In this document: one piece after another, positions 16,488-23,386 of the stretch
How the letters are laid out: every line of letters begins with the position of its first letter
How positions within the stretch are numbered: position 1 is the stretch's first letter
Translations under genes and position numbers: made by a program
Source of the DNA: an uncultured Caryophanales bacterium
GTDB taxonomy: Bacteria > Bacillota_I > Bacilli_A > RF39 > UBA660
Length of the DNA: 34,079 nucleotides
Assembly: GCA_946412015.1 (NCBI GenBank)
Contig: CAMKGA010000020.1
Coordinates: 1-34,079, forward strand
Reading direction: 5' to 3'
The notes under the pieces: generated by a model
Databases searched by the model: none
What the model was told of the DNA's origin: nothing
The model's input: only the letters and a program-made list of their open reading frames with translations

Positions 16488-16565
16488 TGGTGGAGAATAA
16501 GGGACTCGAACCCTTGACCCCCTGCGTGCAGGGCAGGTGCTCTGAGCCAACTGAGCTAATTCCCC
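16488..16565 (-). tRNA. tRNA-Ala (anticodon TGC) with an unusual C at position 33
   Basis: Cloverleaf with acceptor GGGGAAT/ATTCTCC, D arm GCTC/GAGC with a 10-nt loop, anticodon arm CCTGC/GCAGG around loop CCTGCAC, variable loop GGGTC, T arm AAGGG-TTCGAGT-CCCTT, discriminator A and an encoded CCA. The G3:U70 pair is the alanyl-tRNA synthetase identity element. The loop places TGC at 34-36 but C rather than the near-universal U at position 33. Confidence 0.92.
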
Positions 16566-16583
16566 AAAAAACATTACTTATAA

Positions 16584-16612
16584 AATATATCATTTTTTTT
16601 TAATAATGTCAA
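16584..16612 (-). promoter_or_regulatory. tRNA-Ala promoter
   Basis: Minus strand TTGACA (16612-16607), 17-nt spacer, TATATT (16589-16584) with TGA before it. Confidence 0.75.
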
Positions 16613-16699
16613 CATAAATTTAATAATTTATAAAAAAAATCAAAAAATTAAAAGAAAAAAAGAATAATTATTGTATAATTTTATTTAAAGTGGTACAAT

Positions 16700-16705
16700 T
16701 ATAAT
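16700..16705 (+). promoter_or_regulatory. -10 box of tRNA-Trp
   Basis: TATAAT ends 12 bases before the mature tRNA 5' end, a fitting place for a tRNA promoter; no good -35 box is visible. Confidence 0.5.
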
Positions 16706-16717
16706 GTTTATTCACTT

Positions 16718-16791
16718 AGGGGTGTAATTCAATGGTAGAATGACGGTCTCCAAAACCGTTCATGTGGGTTCGACTCCTGCCACCCCTGCCA
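16718..16791 (+). tRNA. tRNA-Trp (anticodon CCA)
   Basis: Acceptor AGGGGTG/CACCCCT, D arm ATTC/GAAT, anticodon arm ACGGT/ACCGT with loop CTCCAAA, T arm GTGGG-TTCGACT-CCTGC, discriminator G and encoded CCA. The CCA anticodon reads UGG only, consistent with UGA being a stop codon in this genome. No terminator is visible before the next gene. Confidence 0.95.
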
Positions 16792-16832
16792 TTTTAAAAT
16801 TTACAATAAATTTGTGTATATAAAGGTGTAAT

Positions 16833-17096
16833 ATGGAATTTAAGGAATATAACAATCCTGAAAATAAAGATTATGATATTACGAGTTCATTAAACTATAA
16901 TAAGAATACTACTAATAATATTAATCCATATAGTGAACAATTGATTAATTTGGTTGGAATTCTTGAAGATGTAACAGAAGAACAATTGCAAGAACAATAT
17001 GGTATTAGTGTGAATGAATATTTTAATCCAAATGCCGAAGTAATTGAGAAAGTTACAGAAAGACTAAATAATCTAGAATTAGGAAGACATAGATAA
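16833..17096 (+). CDS. Small acidic protein of unknown function
   Basis: An 87-residue hydrophilic protein, Asn/Glu-rich, with a disordered-looking first third and a helical second half (LINLVGILEDVTEEQLQEQY). No signal, membrane segment, cysteine or recognised domain. AAGGTG precedes the ATG. It lies 41 bases after tRNA-Trp and may be read from the tRNA promoter. A terminator follows. Confidence 0.6.
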   Translation: MEFKEYNNPENKDYDITSSLNYNKNTTNNINPYSEQLINLVGILEDVTEEQLQEQYGISVNEYFNPNAEVIEKVTERLNNLELGRHR

Positions 17097-17114
17097 TATA
17101 TACAATTGTATAAT

Positions 17115-17142
17115 ACTCGTTCATTGGTTATCGAGTTTTTTT
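17115..17142 (+). terminator. Terminator after the 87-residue gene
   Basis: ACTCG (17115-17119) pairs with CGAGT (17132-17136), followed by a T-run. Confidence 0.65.
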
Positions 17143-17170
17143 ATAAAAAATATAAAGAGAGGTGAGTTTA

Positions 17171-17398
17171 ATGTTACCATTTGGATATGATCCTAAACAA
17201 TATAATGGAAAAATATGGTGGAATGATGAGAATCCTACAATGCGCTTTATTTGGGGAACTCAAGAAGATTATGATAATCATATTAAAAATGGTGGTACGT
17301 GGCAAGAATATATTAATATGGTAAACAAAAGAATAATTAGTTTTCAAAATAATTCTGTTCAAACAGAAGAAATTGAAAAGGATAAATTAAAACACTAG
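17171..17398 (+). CDS. Small Trp-rich protein of unknown function
   Basis: A 75-residue soluble protein with aromatic clusters (KIWWNDE, MRFIWGT, GGTWQEY) and a hydrophilic C-terminal tail. No known family. I chose the ATG at 17171 behind GAGGTGAG; a GTG at 17162 is inside that ribosome site. It is convergent with the ABC-F gene and shares its terminator. Confidence 0.6.
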   Translation: MLPFGYDPKQYNGKIWWNDENPTMRFIWGTQEDYDNHIKNGGTWQEYINMVNKRIISFQNNSVQTEEIEKDKLKH

Positions 17399-17417
17399 CT
17401 TATTTGCTAGTGTTTTT
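17389..17417. terminator. Bidirectional terminator between the small Trp-rich gene and the ABC-F gene
   Basis: AAAACACTAGC (17389-17399) and GCTAGTGTTTT with an extra T form an 11-bp stem with A and T flanks on opposite sides. Both convergent stop codons lie in or next to the stem. Confidence 0.8.
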
Positions 17418-19010
17418 ATGTGATTTAAAATAGTCATAGTTTCTCATATATTCATTTATCTTATTATTATTGATATATAAAACTTTATTTGCTAGTTTAT
17501 TAATAAAATATCTATCGTGTGATATAAATAAAACTGTACCTTTAAAGTCTATTAATGATTCTTCTAATATTTCTTTTGTATCAACATCTATATGATTAGT
17601 AATCTCATCTAATATTATAAAATTACACTTATTATTAATTAATTCAAAAAGTTTTAATCTAACTTTCTCCCCACCTGATAAATTATTAATCTTTTTAAAT
17701 ACTAAATCATTAGAAAAATAGAATTTATCAAGTGAACTTCTTAAATGTGTAATATCTCCAATATAAAAGTTTCTAGTATATTCTAATATAGTTTGATTAT
17801 TATTAAATGATATTTGTTGTGGAATATAACCTATTTTGATGTTACTTCCAAGTTTAATTTTATCAGAACAGTTATTAATAATATTTTTTATAAGCGTTGA
17901 TTTGCCACATCCATTATTACCAAGTATACATACTTTATCACCATTATATATATTAACATTAATATTAGCTATTAAAAGTTTATTTTGAATATATAAATCG
18001 TAATCTTTTATTTTCAAGACATCCTTGCCAGATCTGTTTTCAAATAATAAATTTATTGGAAAATCTTTTTTTTCTTTTGGTTTATTAATTAATTCTAACT
18101 TATTAAGTCTTTTTCTTATGCTTTCAGCCCTTTTAAAAAATTTCTCCCCTCCAGGATAGGCTAGTTTTCCGTATTCGTATAATTGCTTTATCTTTTTTTT
18201 CATTGCACAAATAATTTTTTGTTGATCTTTATAATTTTTGTATTCTTTTTCTATTCTTAACTCATTTTGTTTTAAGTAATATGAATAGTTACCATTAAAT
18301 AATATTGCTTTTCCATCTTCTATTAATATAGTTTTATTTGTTACTTTATCAAGAAAAAATCTATCGTGTGATGTAATTATAAATGTTCCATTAAATGTAT
18401 TTAAAAATTTTTCTAACCATTCAAGTGTCTCAATATCTAAATGATTAGTAGGCTCATCTAATATTAATATATTAGATTTTTTGATAATTAATGATGCAAG
18501 TAAAACTCTTTTTTTCTCTCCACCTGATAGCTCATTAAATTTTCTATTTATAAATTTATCAATATTAAGTCCGTGCATTACTTTTTCTATTAGTGTGTTT
18601 ACTTTATATCCTCCGATATTAATAAATTTATCTTGTATGTTTAAATATTTATTAATAATATTAATATTATTAGGATTATTTATCATTTTCTTTTCATATA
18701 ATTTCATCTTTTTTTCAATTTCTGATATTCCTTTTACATTTTCATATATAATGTCTTGAACAGTATATTCTTTATTAATTATATCTAGATTTTGATTTAA
18801 ATAACCAATATTACTTTTATTTCTAATTGATATTATTCCGCTATCTTGCATTTCTTTATTGCATATTATATTAAGTATAGTAGATTTACCACATCCATTA
18901 TCCCCAATAATTCCTACTTTATCACCTGTTTTTATTTCAAATGATATATTTTCTAATATATTATTAAATCCATAAGATTTTTTGATATTTTTTAAACTTA
19001 TCTCTATCAT
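17400..19010 (-). CDS. ABC-F family ATPase, probable ribosome-protection type
   Basis: A 536-residue soluble protein with two ABC cassettes and no membrane segment. NBD1 has GDNGCGKST (36-44), LSGGEKKR (161-168) and ILDEPTNHLD (183-192). The inter-domain linker (about 245-315) is helical and basic, the part that reaches the peptidyl-transferase centre in ABC-F proteins. NBD2 has GNNGCGKST, LSGGEKVR and ILDEITNHID (Ile replaces the usual Pro). ABC-F proteins act on ribosomes; some rescue stalled ribosomes and some displace antibiotics such as lincosamides, pleuromutilins, macrolides or phenicols. Sequence alone does not separate housekeeping from resistance types, but the leader-peptide attenuator upstream favours an antibiotic-inducible one. 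AAAGGAG precedes the start. Confidence 0.88.
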   Translation of the reverse strand: MIEISLKNIKKSYGFNNILENISFEIKTGDKVGIIGDNGCGKSTILNIICNKEMQDSGIISIRNKSNIGYLNQNLDIINKEYTVQDIIYENVKGISEIEKKMKLYEKKMINNPNNINIINKYLNIQDKFINIGGYKVNTLIEKVMHGLNIDKFINRKFNELSGGEKKRVLLASLIIKKSNILILDEPTNHLDIETLEWLEKFLNTFNGTFIITSHDRFFLDKVTNKTILIEDGKAILFNGNYSYYLKQNELRIEKEYKNYKDQQKIICAMKKKIKQLYEYGKLAYPGGEKFFKRAESIRKRLNKLELINKPKEKKDFPINLLFENRSGKDVLKIKDYDLYIQNKLLIANINVNIYNGDKVCILGNNGCGKSTLIKNIINNCSDKIKLGSNIKIGYIPQQISFNNNQTILEYTRNFYIGDITHLRSSLDKFYFSNDLVFKKINNLSGGEKVRLKLFELINNKCNFIILDEITNHIDVDTKEILEESLIDFKGTVLFISHDRYFINKLANKVLYINNNKINEYMRNYDYFKSHKNTSK

Positions 19011-19030
19011 AATCTATTACTCCTTTAATT

Positions 19031-19068
19031 AAAATAAAAACCAAATAAGTGCACATACACCCATTTGG
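19031..19068 (-). terminator. Attenuator terminator in the ABC-F leader
   Basis: On the minus strand CCAAATGGGTG (19068-19058), loop TATGTG and CACTTATTTGG (19051-19041) form an 11-bp stem with two G-U pairs, followed by TTTTTATTTT. It ends 20 bases before the ABC-F start codon and upstream of its ribosome site, so it would stop transcription before the gene. GCATCC just before the stem can pair with GGGTGT in its left arm as an anti-terminator. Confidence 0.8.
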
Positions 19069-19073
19069 CGGAT

Positions 19074-19127
19074 GCAGGCACGACAAAATCGTCATACCTG
19101 CTAATAGATTTTTTTAACAGGTATGAC
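19074..19127 (-). promoter_or_regulatory. Mutually exclusive hairpins in the ABC-F leader
   Basis: GTCATACCTG (19127-19118) is a perfect 10-bp complement of CAGGTATGAC (19100-19091). The second strand can instead pair through GCAGG (19101-19097) with CCTGC (19078-19074), enclosing an ACGA/TCGT stem. The two folds exclude each other. A further copy of GTCATAC lies inside the leader peptide gene (19155-19149) and can compete for the same partner. Confidence 0.7.
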
Positions 19128-19171
19128 TATGTTAAAATATACATAATTGTATGACCAAAATAATTTAACAT
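19127..19171 (-). CDS. Leader peptide of the ABC-F gene (14 residues)
   Basis: The reading frame encodes MLNYFGHTIMYILT and stops at TAG. AAGGAG lies 7 bases upstream of the ATG and the predicted transcript starts about 15 bases before it. The first 8 bases (ATGTTAAA) can pair with TTTAACAT at its end, so ribosome occupancy would change the fold. The stop codon abuts the first leader hairpin. Short leader peptides followed by switching hairpins and a terminator are known for antibiotic-inducible ABC-F and erm genes, where drug-stalled ribosomes alter the fold. Confidence 0.75.
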   Translation of the reverse strand: MLNYFGHTIMYILT

Positions 19172-19192
19172 AATCTCTCTCCTTCTAAAAAA

Positions 19193-19221
19193 ATTATATA
19201 TTATTGTAATTGTAATGTCAA
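19193..19221 (-). promoter_or_regulatory. Promoter of the ABC-F leader transcript
   Basis: Minus strand TTGACA (19221-19216), 17-nt spacer, TATAAT (19198-19193): a consensus promoter. The transcript would begin near 19186. Confidence 0.85.
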
Positions 19222-19264
19222 ATTATTTTAAATATGTTAAAATATTAATGCGATAGGAGATAAT

Positions 19265-20728
19265 ATGAAGAAGAAAAAATTATATATAATTTTAGTTATT
19301 TTATTATTTCTAGCTATATTATTTGGTATTGTATTAATGGATGCTAGAACATATACATTAGATTATAAAATGGATTCAAGAATTGATGATATTAATGATA
19401 TAAAGCTTGACTATGATAAAAAAAATATTAAAGTTGATAATAAAAAATTAAAAGAAGGACATTTAAAAATAAAAATATCTTCTATAAAAAAAGGAGTTAC
19501 TGATATTAGTGTTCATGATATTTATGGAAATAACTATTATAAATTAATTTATGTACATAGTTTTGGTATAATTACTGTGAATGGTTTTTTAGGAGATTTT
19601 AAATGTGATTGTGTTATACCAATATCGATTATTATAATTTTAATTTATATATTATATTATACTATAAATAAGTATAAGAAAAGTAATAAAATAAGTTTAT
19701 ATCAATATAAAAATGTTACATATTTAGGCTTAATACTTTTTGTCAGTTTTTCAATTATCTTTCAATTTTTTTCATTAGTAGATTATAATGGGTTAGAAGA
19801 TACAATAATAGATATTATTTCAGTTAGTGGTAGTTTATCGTTTTTTCTTTTACCAATAGCCTTTATAACTGCCATATTAGTTACAATTAGTAATATTAAA
19901 TTGGTAATTAAAGAAGGAATATCAATAAAGAATATACTTGGAATATTATCTGGATTATTCTTTTGTTTTATGACTTTTTTACCAAATATAATAAGTGATT
20001 TTTTTCAAAACACTACTTTTATTGATGTACACAATGAAAGAGGCATATGGAGTTATGTAGATATATTTTTTGAAACATCTATATATATTATAATTGCGTA
20101 TTTAGAGTGTATATTAATATCAACTATTATAATTAGTATCAAATCTGCGCTCTATACTCCAAAATATAATAAAGATTATATAATTATATTGGGGTGCAAA
20201 ATAAGAAAAGATAGCTCTTTGACACCGTTACTTAAAGGTAGAGTAGATAGGGCTTTAAAATTTAGAAATATACAGAAAAAAAACTATGGAAAAGATTTAA
20301 AATTTGTTGTATCAGGTGGTAAAGGTAATGATGAAGTAATATCTGAAGCAGAGGCTATGAAAAATTATCTTTTAATAAACGGAATCAGTGAAAAAAATAT
20401 ATTGACAGAAAATAAATCGAAAAATACATATGAGAATATTATATTTTCAAATAAACTTATAAAAAAAGAGAATAAAAATTGTAATATAGCATTTTCTACT
20501 ACAAACTATCATGTTTTTAGAGCAGGCTTAATTGCTTATATGCAAGGGGTAAATATAGAAGGAATGGGTAGCAATACTAAATCATATTTTTTTATCAATG
20601 CTTTTATTAGAGAGTATATAGGTACATTATATTCAGAGAAAAAAAGACATATAATTATAATTTTAATAATAGAAACACTTTTATTAATTGCAATTTATGT
20701 TAAATACTTAGCAATAAATTTATGTTAA
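19265..20728 (+). CDS. Polytopic membrane protein with a C-terminal YdcF/DUF218 domain
   Basis: A 487-residue protein. A signal anchor (about 7-25) is followed by an extracytoplasmic beta-rich region (30-110), about five membrane segments (115-290), a DUF218 domain (about 302-455) and a final membrane helix. DUF218 signatures are YIIILGCKIRKDSSLTPLL, GRVDRAL, VVSGGKGNDE, SEAEAM, SKNTYENI and STTNYHVFRA. The family (YdcF, SanA, ElyC) is linked to envelope integrity and carrier-lipid or peptidoglycan metabolism, but the reaction is not established. The last 11 residues are encoded in a 25-bp tandem repeat. GATAGGAG precedes the ATG. Confidence 0.82.
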   Translation: MKKKKLYIILVILLFLAILFGIVLMDARTYTLDYKMDSRIDDINDIKLDYDKKNIKVDNKKLKEGHLKIKISSIKKGVTDISVHDIYGNNYYKLIYVHSFGIITVNGFLGDFKCDCVIPISIIIILIYILYYTINKYKKSNKISLYQYKNVTYLGLILFVSFSIIFQFFSLVDYNGLEDTIIDIISVSGSLSFFLLPIAFITAILVTISNIKLVIKEGISIKNILGILSGLFFCFMTFLPNIISDFFQNTTFIDVHNERGIWSYVDIFFETSIYIIIAYLECILISTIIISIKSALYTPKYNKDYIIILGCKIRKDSSLTPLLKGRVDRALKFRNIQKKNYGKDLKFVVSGGKGNDEVISEAEAMKNYLLINGISEKNILTENKSKNTYENIIFSNKLIKKENKNCNIAFSTTNYHVFRAGLIAYMQGVNIEGMGSNTKSYFFINAFIREYIGTLYSEKKRHIIIILIIETLLLIAIYVKYLAINLC

Positions 20729-20768
20729 ATACTTAGCAATAAATTTATGTTAAATATTTAGCAATATA
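20693..20768. repeat. 25-bp tandem repeat, about three copies
   Basis: The unit CAATAAATTTATGTTAAATA plus CTTAG recurs with period 25 (TATGTTAAAT at 20696, 20721 and 20746), the last copy with one change. The first copy codes for the C-terminus of the YdcF-like protein; the others are non-coding between its stop and the cdaA promoter. Confidence 0.85.
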
Positions 20769-20792
20769 ATTTATTTTATTAAAAATTTATGA

Positions 20793-20798
20793 TATAAT
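20793..20798 (+). promoter_or_regulatory. Extended -10 promoter of cdaA-cdaR
   Basis: TGA-TATAAT with no convincing -35; it lies 30 bases before the cdaA start and just after the tandem repeat. Confidence 0.55.
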
Positions 20799-20828
20799 TT
20801 TAATATGTATAAGAATAGGAGGAGTTAG

Positions 20829-21638
20829 ATGACTTTTGATTCGATAGTTAATTTAGCCAAAAATATTGTTGATTTATTATTAGTTTGGCTTGTTTTATAT
20901 TATATTTTAAAAAGTTTAAGTAAAGATGTAAAAATGGCAATGTTATTTAAAGGGATTATTATTGTAGTTATATTAAAACTTGTTAGTGATTTCTTTGGAC
21001 TTGCAACAATTGGATTTTTGCTTGATTATGTAATTGAGTGGGGAATTTTAGCGCTTATAGTAATTTTTCAGCCAGAAATTAGGAATGTACTTGAAAGACT
21101 TGGAAGAAGTCAATTACTTGGTAGACATAAAGTATTATCCATTGATGAAAGAGAAAGAGTTGTTTATGAAATAGTAAGTGCAATGGATAGTCTTCGTAAA
21201 ACAAGAACTGGTGCTCTTATTGTAGTTGAAAGAGATAATAGTTTAAATGACTATATATCTAAATCACAAAAAATATATGCATCAGTATCAAGTGCATTAT
21301 TACAATCAATATTCTTTCCAAATAATCCATTACACGATGGTGGAGTAATAATACAAGGAGACCAAATTACAAGTGCATGTGCAGTATTTCCAACAAGTGA
21401 TAATGCAAGAATAAGTAAACGTTTAGGAACACGTCACCGTGCTGCATTAGGAATTGCTGAAATAACAGATTGTATAGCATTAATTGTATCAGAAGAAACA
21501 GGAAGATTATCTATGGCAATTAATGGAGAACTTCGTTATAATCTAACTATTGATGAGGTTAAAGTAACTCTTTTAGAAGAGTTAAGTCCAAAAAAATCTA
21601 TAATAGTAGAGGAGGATGACGAAAGTGAAAATATTTAA
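20829..21638 (+). CDS. cdaA: Diadenylate cyclase CdaA
   Basis: Membrane enzyme that makes c-di-AMP from two ATP; c-di-AMP controls potassium uptake, osmotic balance and wall homeostasis. At 269 residues it has the usual length. Three membrane segments (about 12-30, 38-56 and 63-82) precede the DAC domain. The first catalytic motif is LHDGG (168-172, DGG where many relatives have DGA) and the second is GTRHRAA with RHR at 202-204. AGGAGG is an ideal ribosome site. It overlaps cdaR by 14 bases. In many Bacillota glmM follows cdaR; here it does not. Confidence 0.95.
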   Translation: MTFDSIVNLAKNIVDLLLVWLVLYYILKSLSKDVKMAMLFKGIIIVVILKLVSDFFGLATIGFLLDYVIEWGILALIVIFQPEIRNVLERLGRSQLLGRHKVLSIDERERVVYEIVSAMDSLRKTRTGALIVVERDNSLNDYISKSQKIYASVSSALLQSIFFPNNPLHDGGVIIQGDQITSACAVFPTSDNARISKRLGTRHRAALGIAEITDCIALIVSEETGRLSMAINGELRYNLTIDEVKVTLLEELSPKKSIIVEEDDESENI

Positions 21639-22974
21639 AAAAATAGGAAATGGTTTTTTAAAAATTATTGATAGTATTATTGTTATGCCTCTAACTAAAC
21701 TTATTTATAAAATAACTGGTAAAAAAGATAAAAATGGAAAAATATTTGAAACGTTATTTACAAAGCCTACAGCATTACTTTTTATATCGCTTGCTATGGC
21801 TATATTAATATTTATAGCAGTCGATCAGCAGATTATTAAATTTTCAGATAGTAGTGCAGAAGTATTTAAAGGTCAATCTGTAAATGTAGTATATAATGAA
21901 GAAGCATATGTTGTTGAAGGATTGCCTGAGACTGTAGATGTTACTTTAATTGGCAGTAAAGCTGATTTATATATTGCAAAACAGTCATCTAATCATAGTG
22001 TAACAGTTGATCTTACTGGATTAGAACCAGGTACTCATAAAGTAAATATAGAATACGAACATGGTTCTAAAAGTATAGAATATAGTGTTAATCCATCTGT
22101 TGCAACAGTTATAATATATGAAAAAGTATCTGACAGTAAAAAACTTTCATACGATATTTTAAATGAAGATGTACTTAATAAAAAATATGTTATTGATAAA
22201 GTTGATTTAGTAAAAGATGAGGTTACAATTCGCGGGCCACAATATAAACTAGATGAAGTTGCCTCAGTAAAAGCGTTAATTGATATTAAAGATTTGCCAA
22301 ATGTTCAAGCTGGAAAACAAACTATAGAAAATGTAAAATTAAAAGCATATGATAAAACAGGAAATGTTGTTGATGTTGAGTTTGTTCCTGAAACTATAAG
22401 TGCTGATATTGAAATATCCGCACCAAGTAAAGAGGTAAATTTAAACTTCATTCCAAATGGTTCTATGCCTTTTGGAAAAGCTATTAGTTCTTATTCATTC
22501 TCATCTAATAAAGTAACAATATATGGTACAAGTAGTATTATTAATGCAATTAATGATATTGATATAAATGTAGATGTAACTAAATTAAATAGTAGTACAA
22601 CTCTTGATGTAGATATCCCAAAACCTACAGGTGTTAGAACTATGAGTCAAAATAATATAAAAGTAAAAATAGATGTTACTGATGTTGCCGCTAAATCTAA
22701 TGTTTATTCAATAAATTTAACTGGTATAAACACACCAGAAGGTTTAGTAGCTCAACCTATTGATGAAAATAATGGAGTTATTGAAGTTGAGGTAAAGGGT
22801 GCGCAAAGTGTATTAGACAGCATTCAAGCATCAGATATTACTGCATATGTAGATTTAACTGGACTTGTGGAAGGAGAACACGAGTTAAATGTAAAAGTAA
22901 AAGGTACAAATACTCTTGCTACTTATGTTGCTAAGAAAACTAAAGTTAAAGTAAAACTTTCAAGAACTAATTAA
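21625..22974 (+). CDS. cdaR: CdaA regulatory protein CdaR (YbbR)
   Basis: A 449-residue membrane-anchored protein with one transmembrane helix (about 48-66) and an extracytoplasmic chain of four YbbR repeats (each about 80 residues, with PETVDVTLIGSK, EVTIRGPQYKLDEV, KVTIYGTSSII and VIEVEVKGAQSVLDSI as the repeated elements). It binds and modulates CdaA. I place the start at the GTG at 21625 because GGAGG lies 9 bases upstream; the ATG at 21616 touches the GGAGG directly and leaves no spacing. Confidence 0.92.
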   Translation: MKIFKKIGNGFLKIIDSIIVMPLTKLIYKITGKKDKNGKIFETLFTKPTALLFISLAMAILIFIAVDQQIIKFSDSSAEVFKGQSVNVVYNEEAYVVEGLPETVDVTLIGSKADLYIAKQSSNHSVTVDLTGLEPGTHKVNIEYEHGSKSIEYSVNPSVATVIIYEKVSDSKKLSYDILNEDVLNKKYVIDKVDLVKDEVTIRGPQYKLDEVASVKALIDIKDLPNVQAGKQTIENVKLKAYDKTGNVVDVEFVPETISADIEISAPSKEVNLNFIPNGSMPFGKAISSYSFSSNKVTIYGTSSIINAINDIDINVDVTKLNSSTTLDVDIPKPTGVRTMSQNNIKVKIDVTDVAAKSNVYSINLTGINTPEGLVAQPIDENNGVIEVEVKGAQSVLDSIQASDITAYVDLTGLVEGEHELNVKVKGTNTLATYVAKKTKVKVKLSRTN

Positions 22975-22981
22975 TTGATTT

Positions 22982-23010
22982 AAGTATTGGGTATATCCAA
23001 TGCTTTTTTT
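22982..23010 (+). terminator. Terminator of cdaA-cdaR
   Basis: AAGTATTGG, loop GTATAT, CCAATGCTT (one G-T pair) and a run of T residues. Confidence 0.8.
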
Positions 23011-23053
23011 GTATATATTGATTAAAAAAAGACATAATTATAATAATATAAAT

Positions 23054-23080
23054 AAAAAAAACTAGTATTAAATATACTAG
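23054..23080 (-). terminator. Terminator of the DUF378 gene
   Basis: On the minus strand CTAGTAT (23080-23074) and ATACTAG (23068-23062) pair across five bases, followed by seven or more T residues. Confidence 0.7.
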
Positions 23081-23089
23081 ATATAACAT

Positions 23090-23284
23090 TTAGTTTTCAA
23101 TATGATTAAACAAAATACCAATATTAATTAATCCAGTTATACCAACAATTGAATATATTATTCTTGCAAGTATATCTGCACCAAATATTGCTTCAACTAA
23201 ATTAAAGTCAAATATTCCAATTAAACCCCAGTTAATTGCGCCAATAATTGTAAAAATTAAACATATTTTTTGTAAAGTTTCCAT
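23090..23284 (-). CDS. DUF378 small membrane protein
   Basis: A 64-residue protein with two membrane segments. The first carries the family signature GAINWGLIGIF and the second is IIYSIVGITGLINI. DUF378 proteins are widespread in Bacillota, of unknown function and often linked to stress regulons. AAGGAG precedes the ATG and its own terminator follows. Confidence 0.88.
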   Translation of the reverse strand: METLQKICLIFTIIGAINWGLIGIFDFNLVEAIFGADILARIIYSIVGITGLINIGILFNHIEN

Positions 23285-23386
23285 TTATATTCTCCTTTCA
23301 GTTATTTATATTTTGTGTAAAAATAAATAATTTATTCATAATTAGCAAGGAAAGTAAATATAATTAACTGAAACAAGAGGTGAAAA

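Noticed and set aside
19011-19094. A second possible small frame in the ABC-F leader starting at the ATG at 19094
   Set aside because: It lacks a spaced ribosome site and runs through the terminator stem; it is better explained as RNA structure.
20693-20768. CRISPR array
   Set aside because: The 25-bp units are head-to-tail with no spacers and no cas genes nearby; it is a simple tandem repeat.
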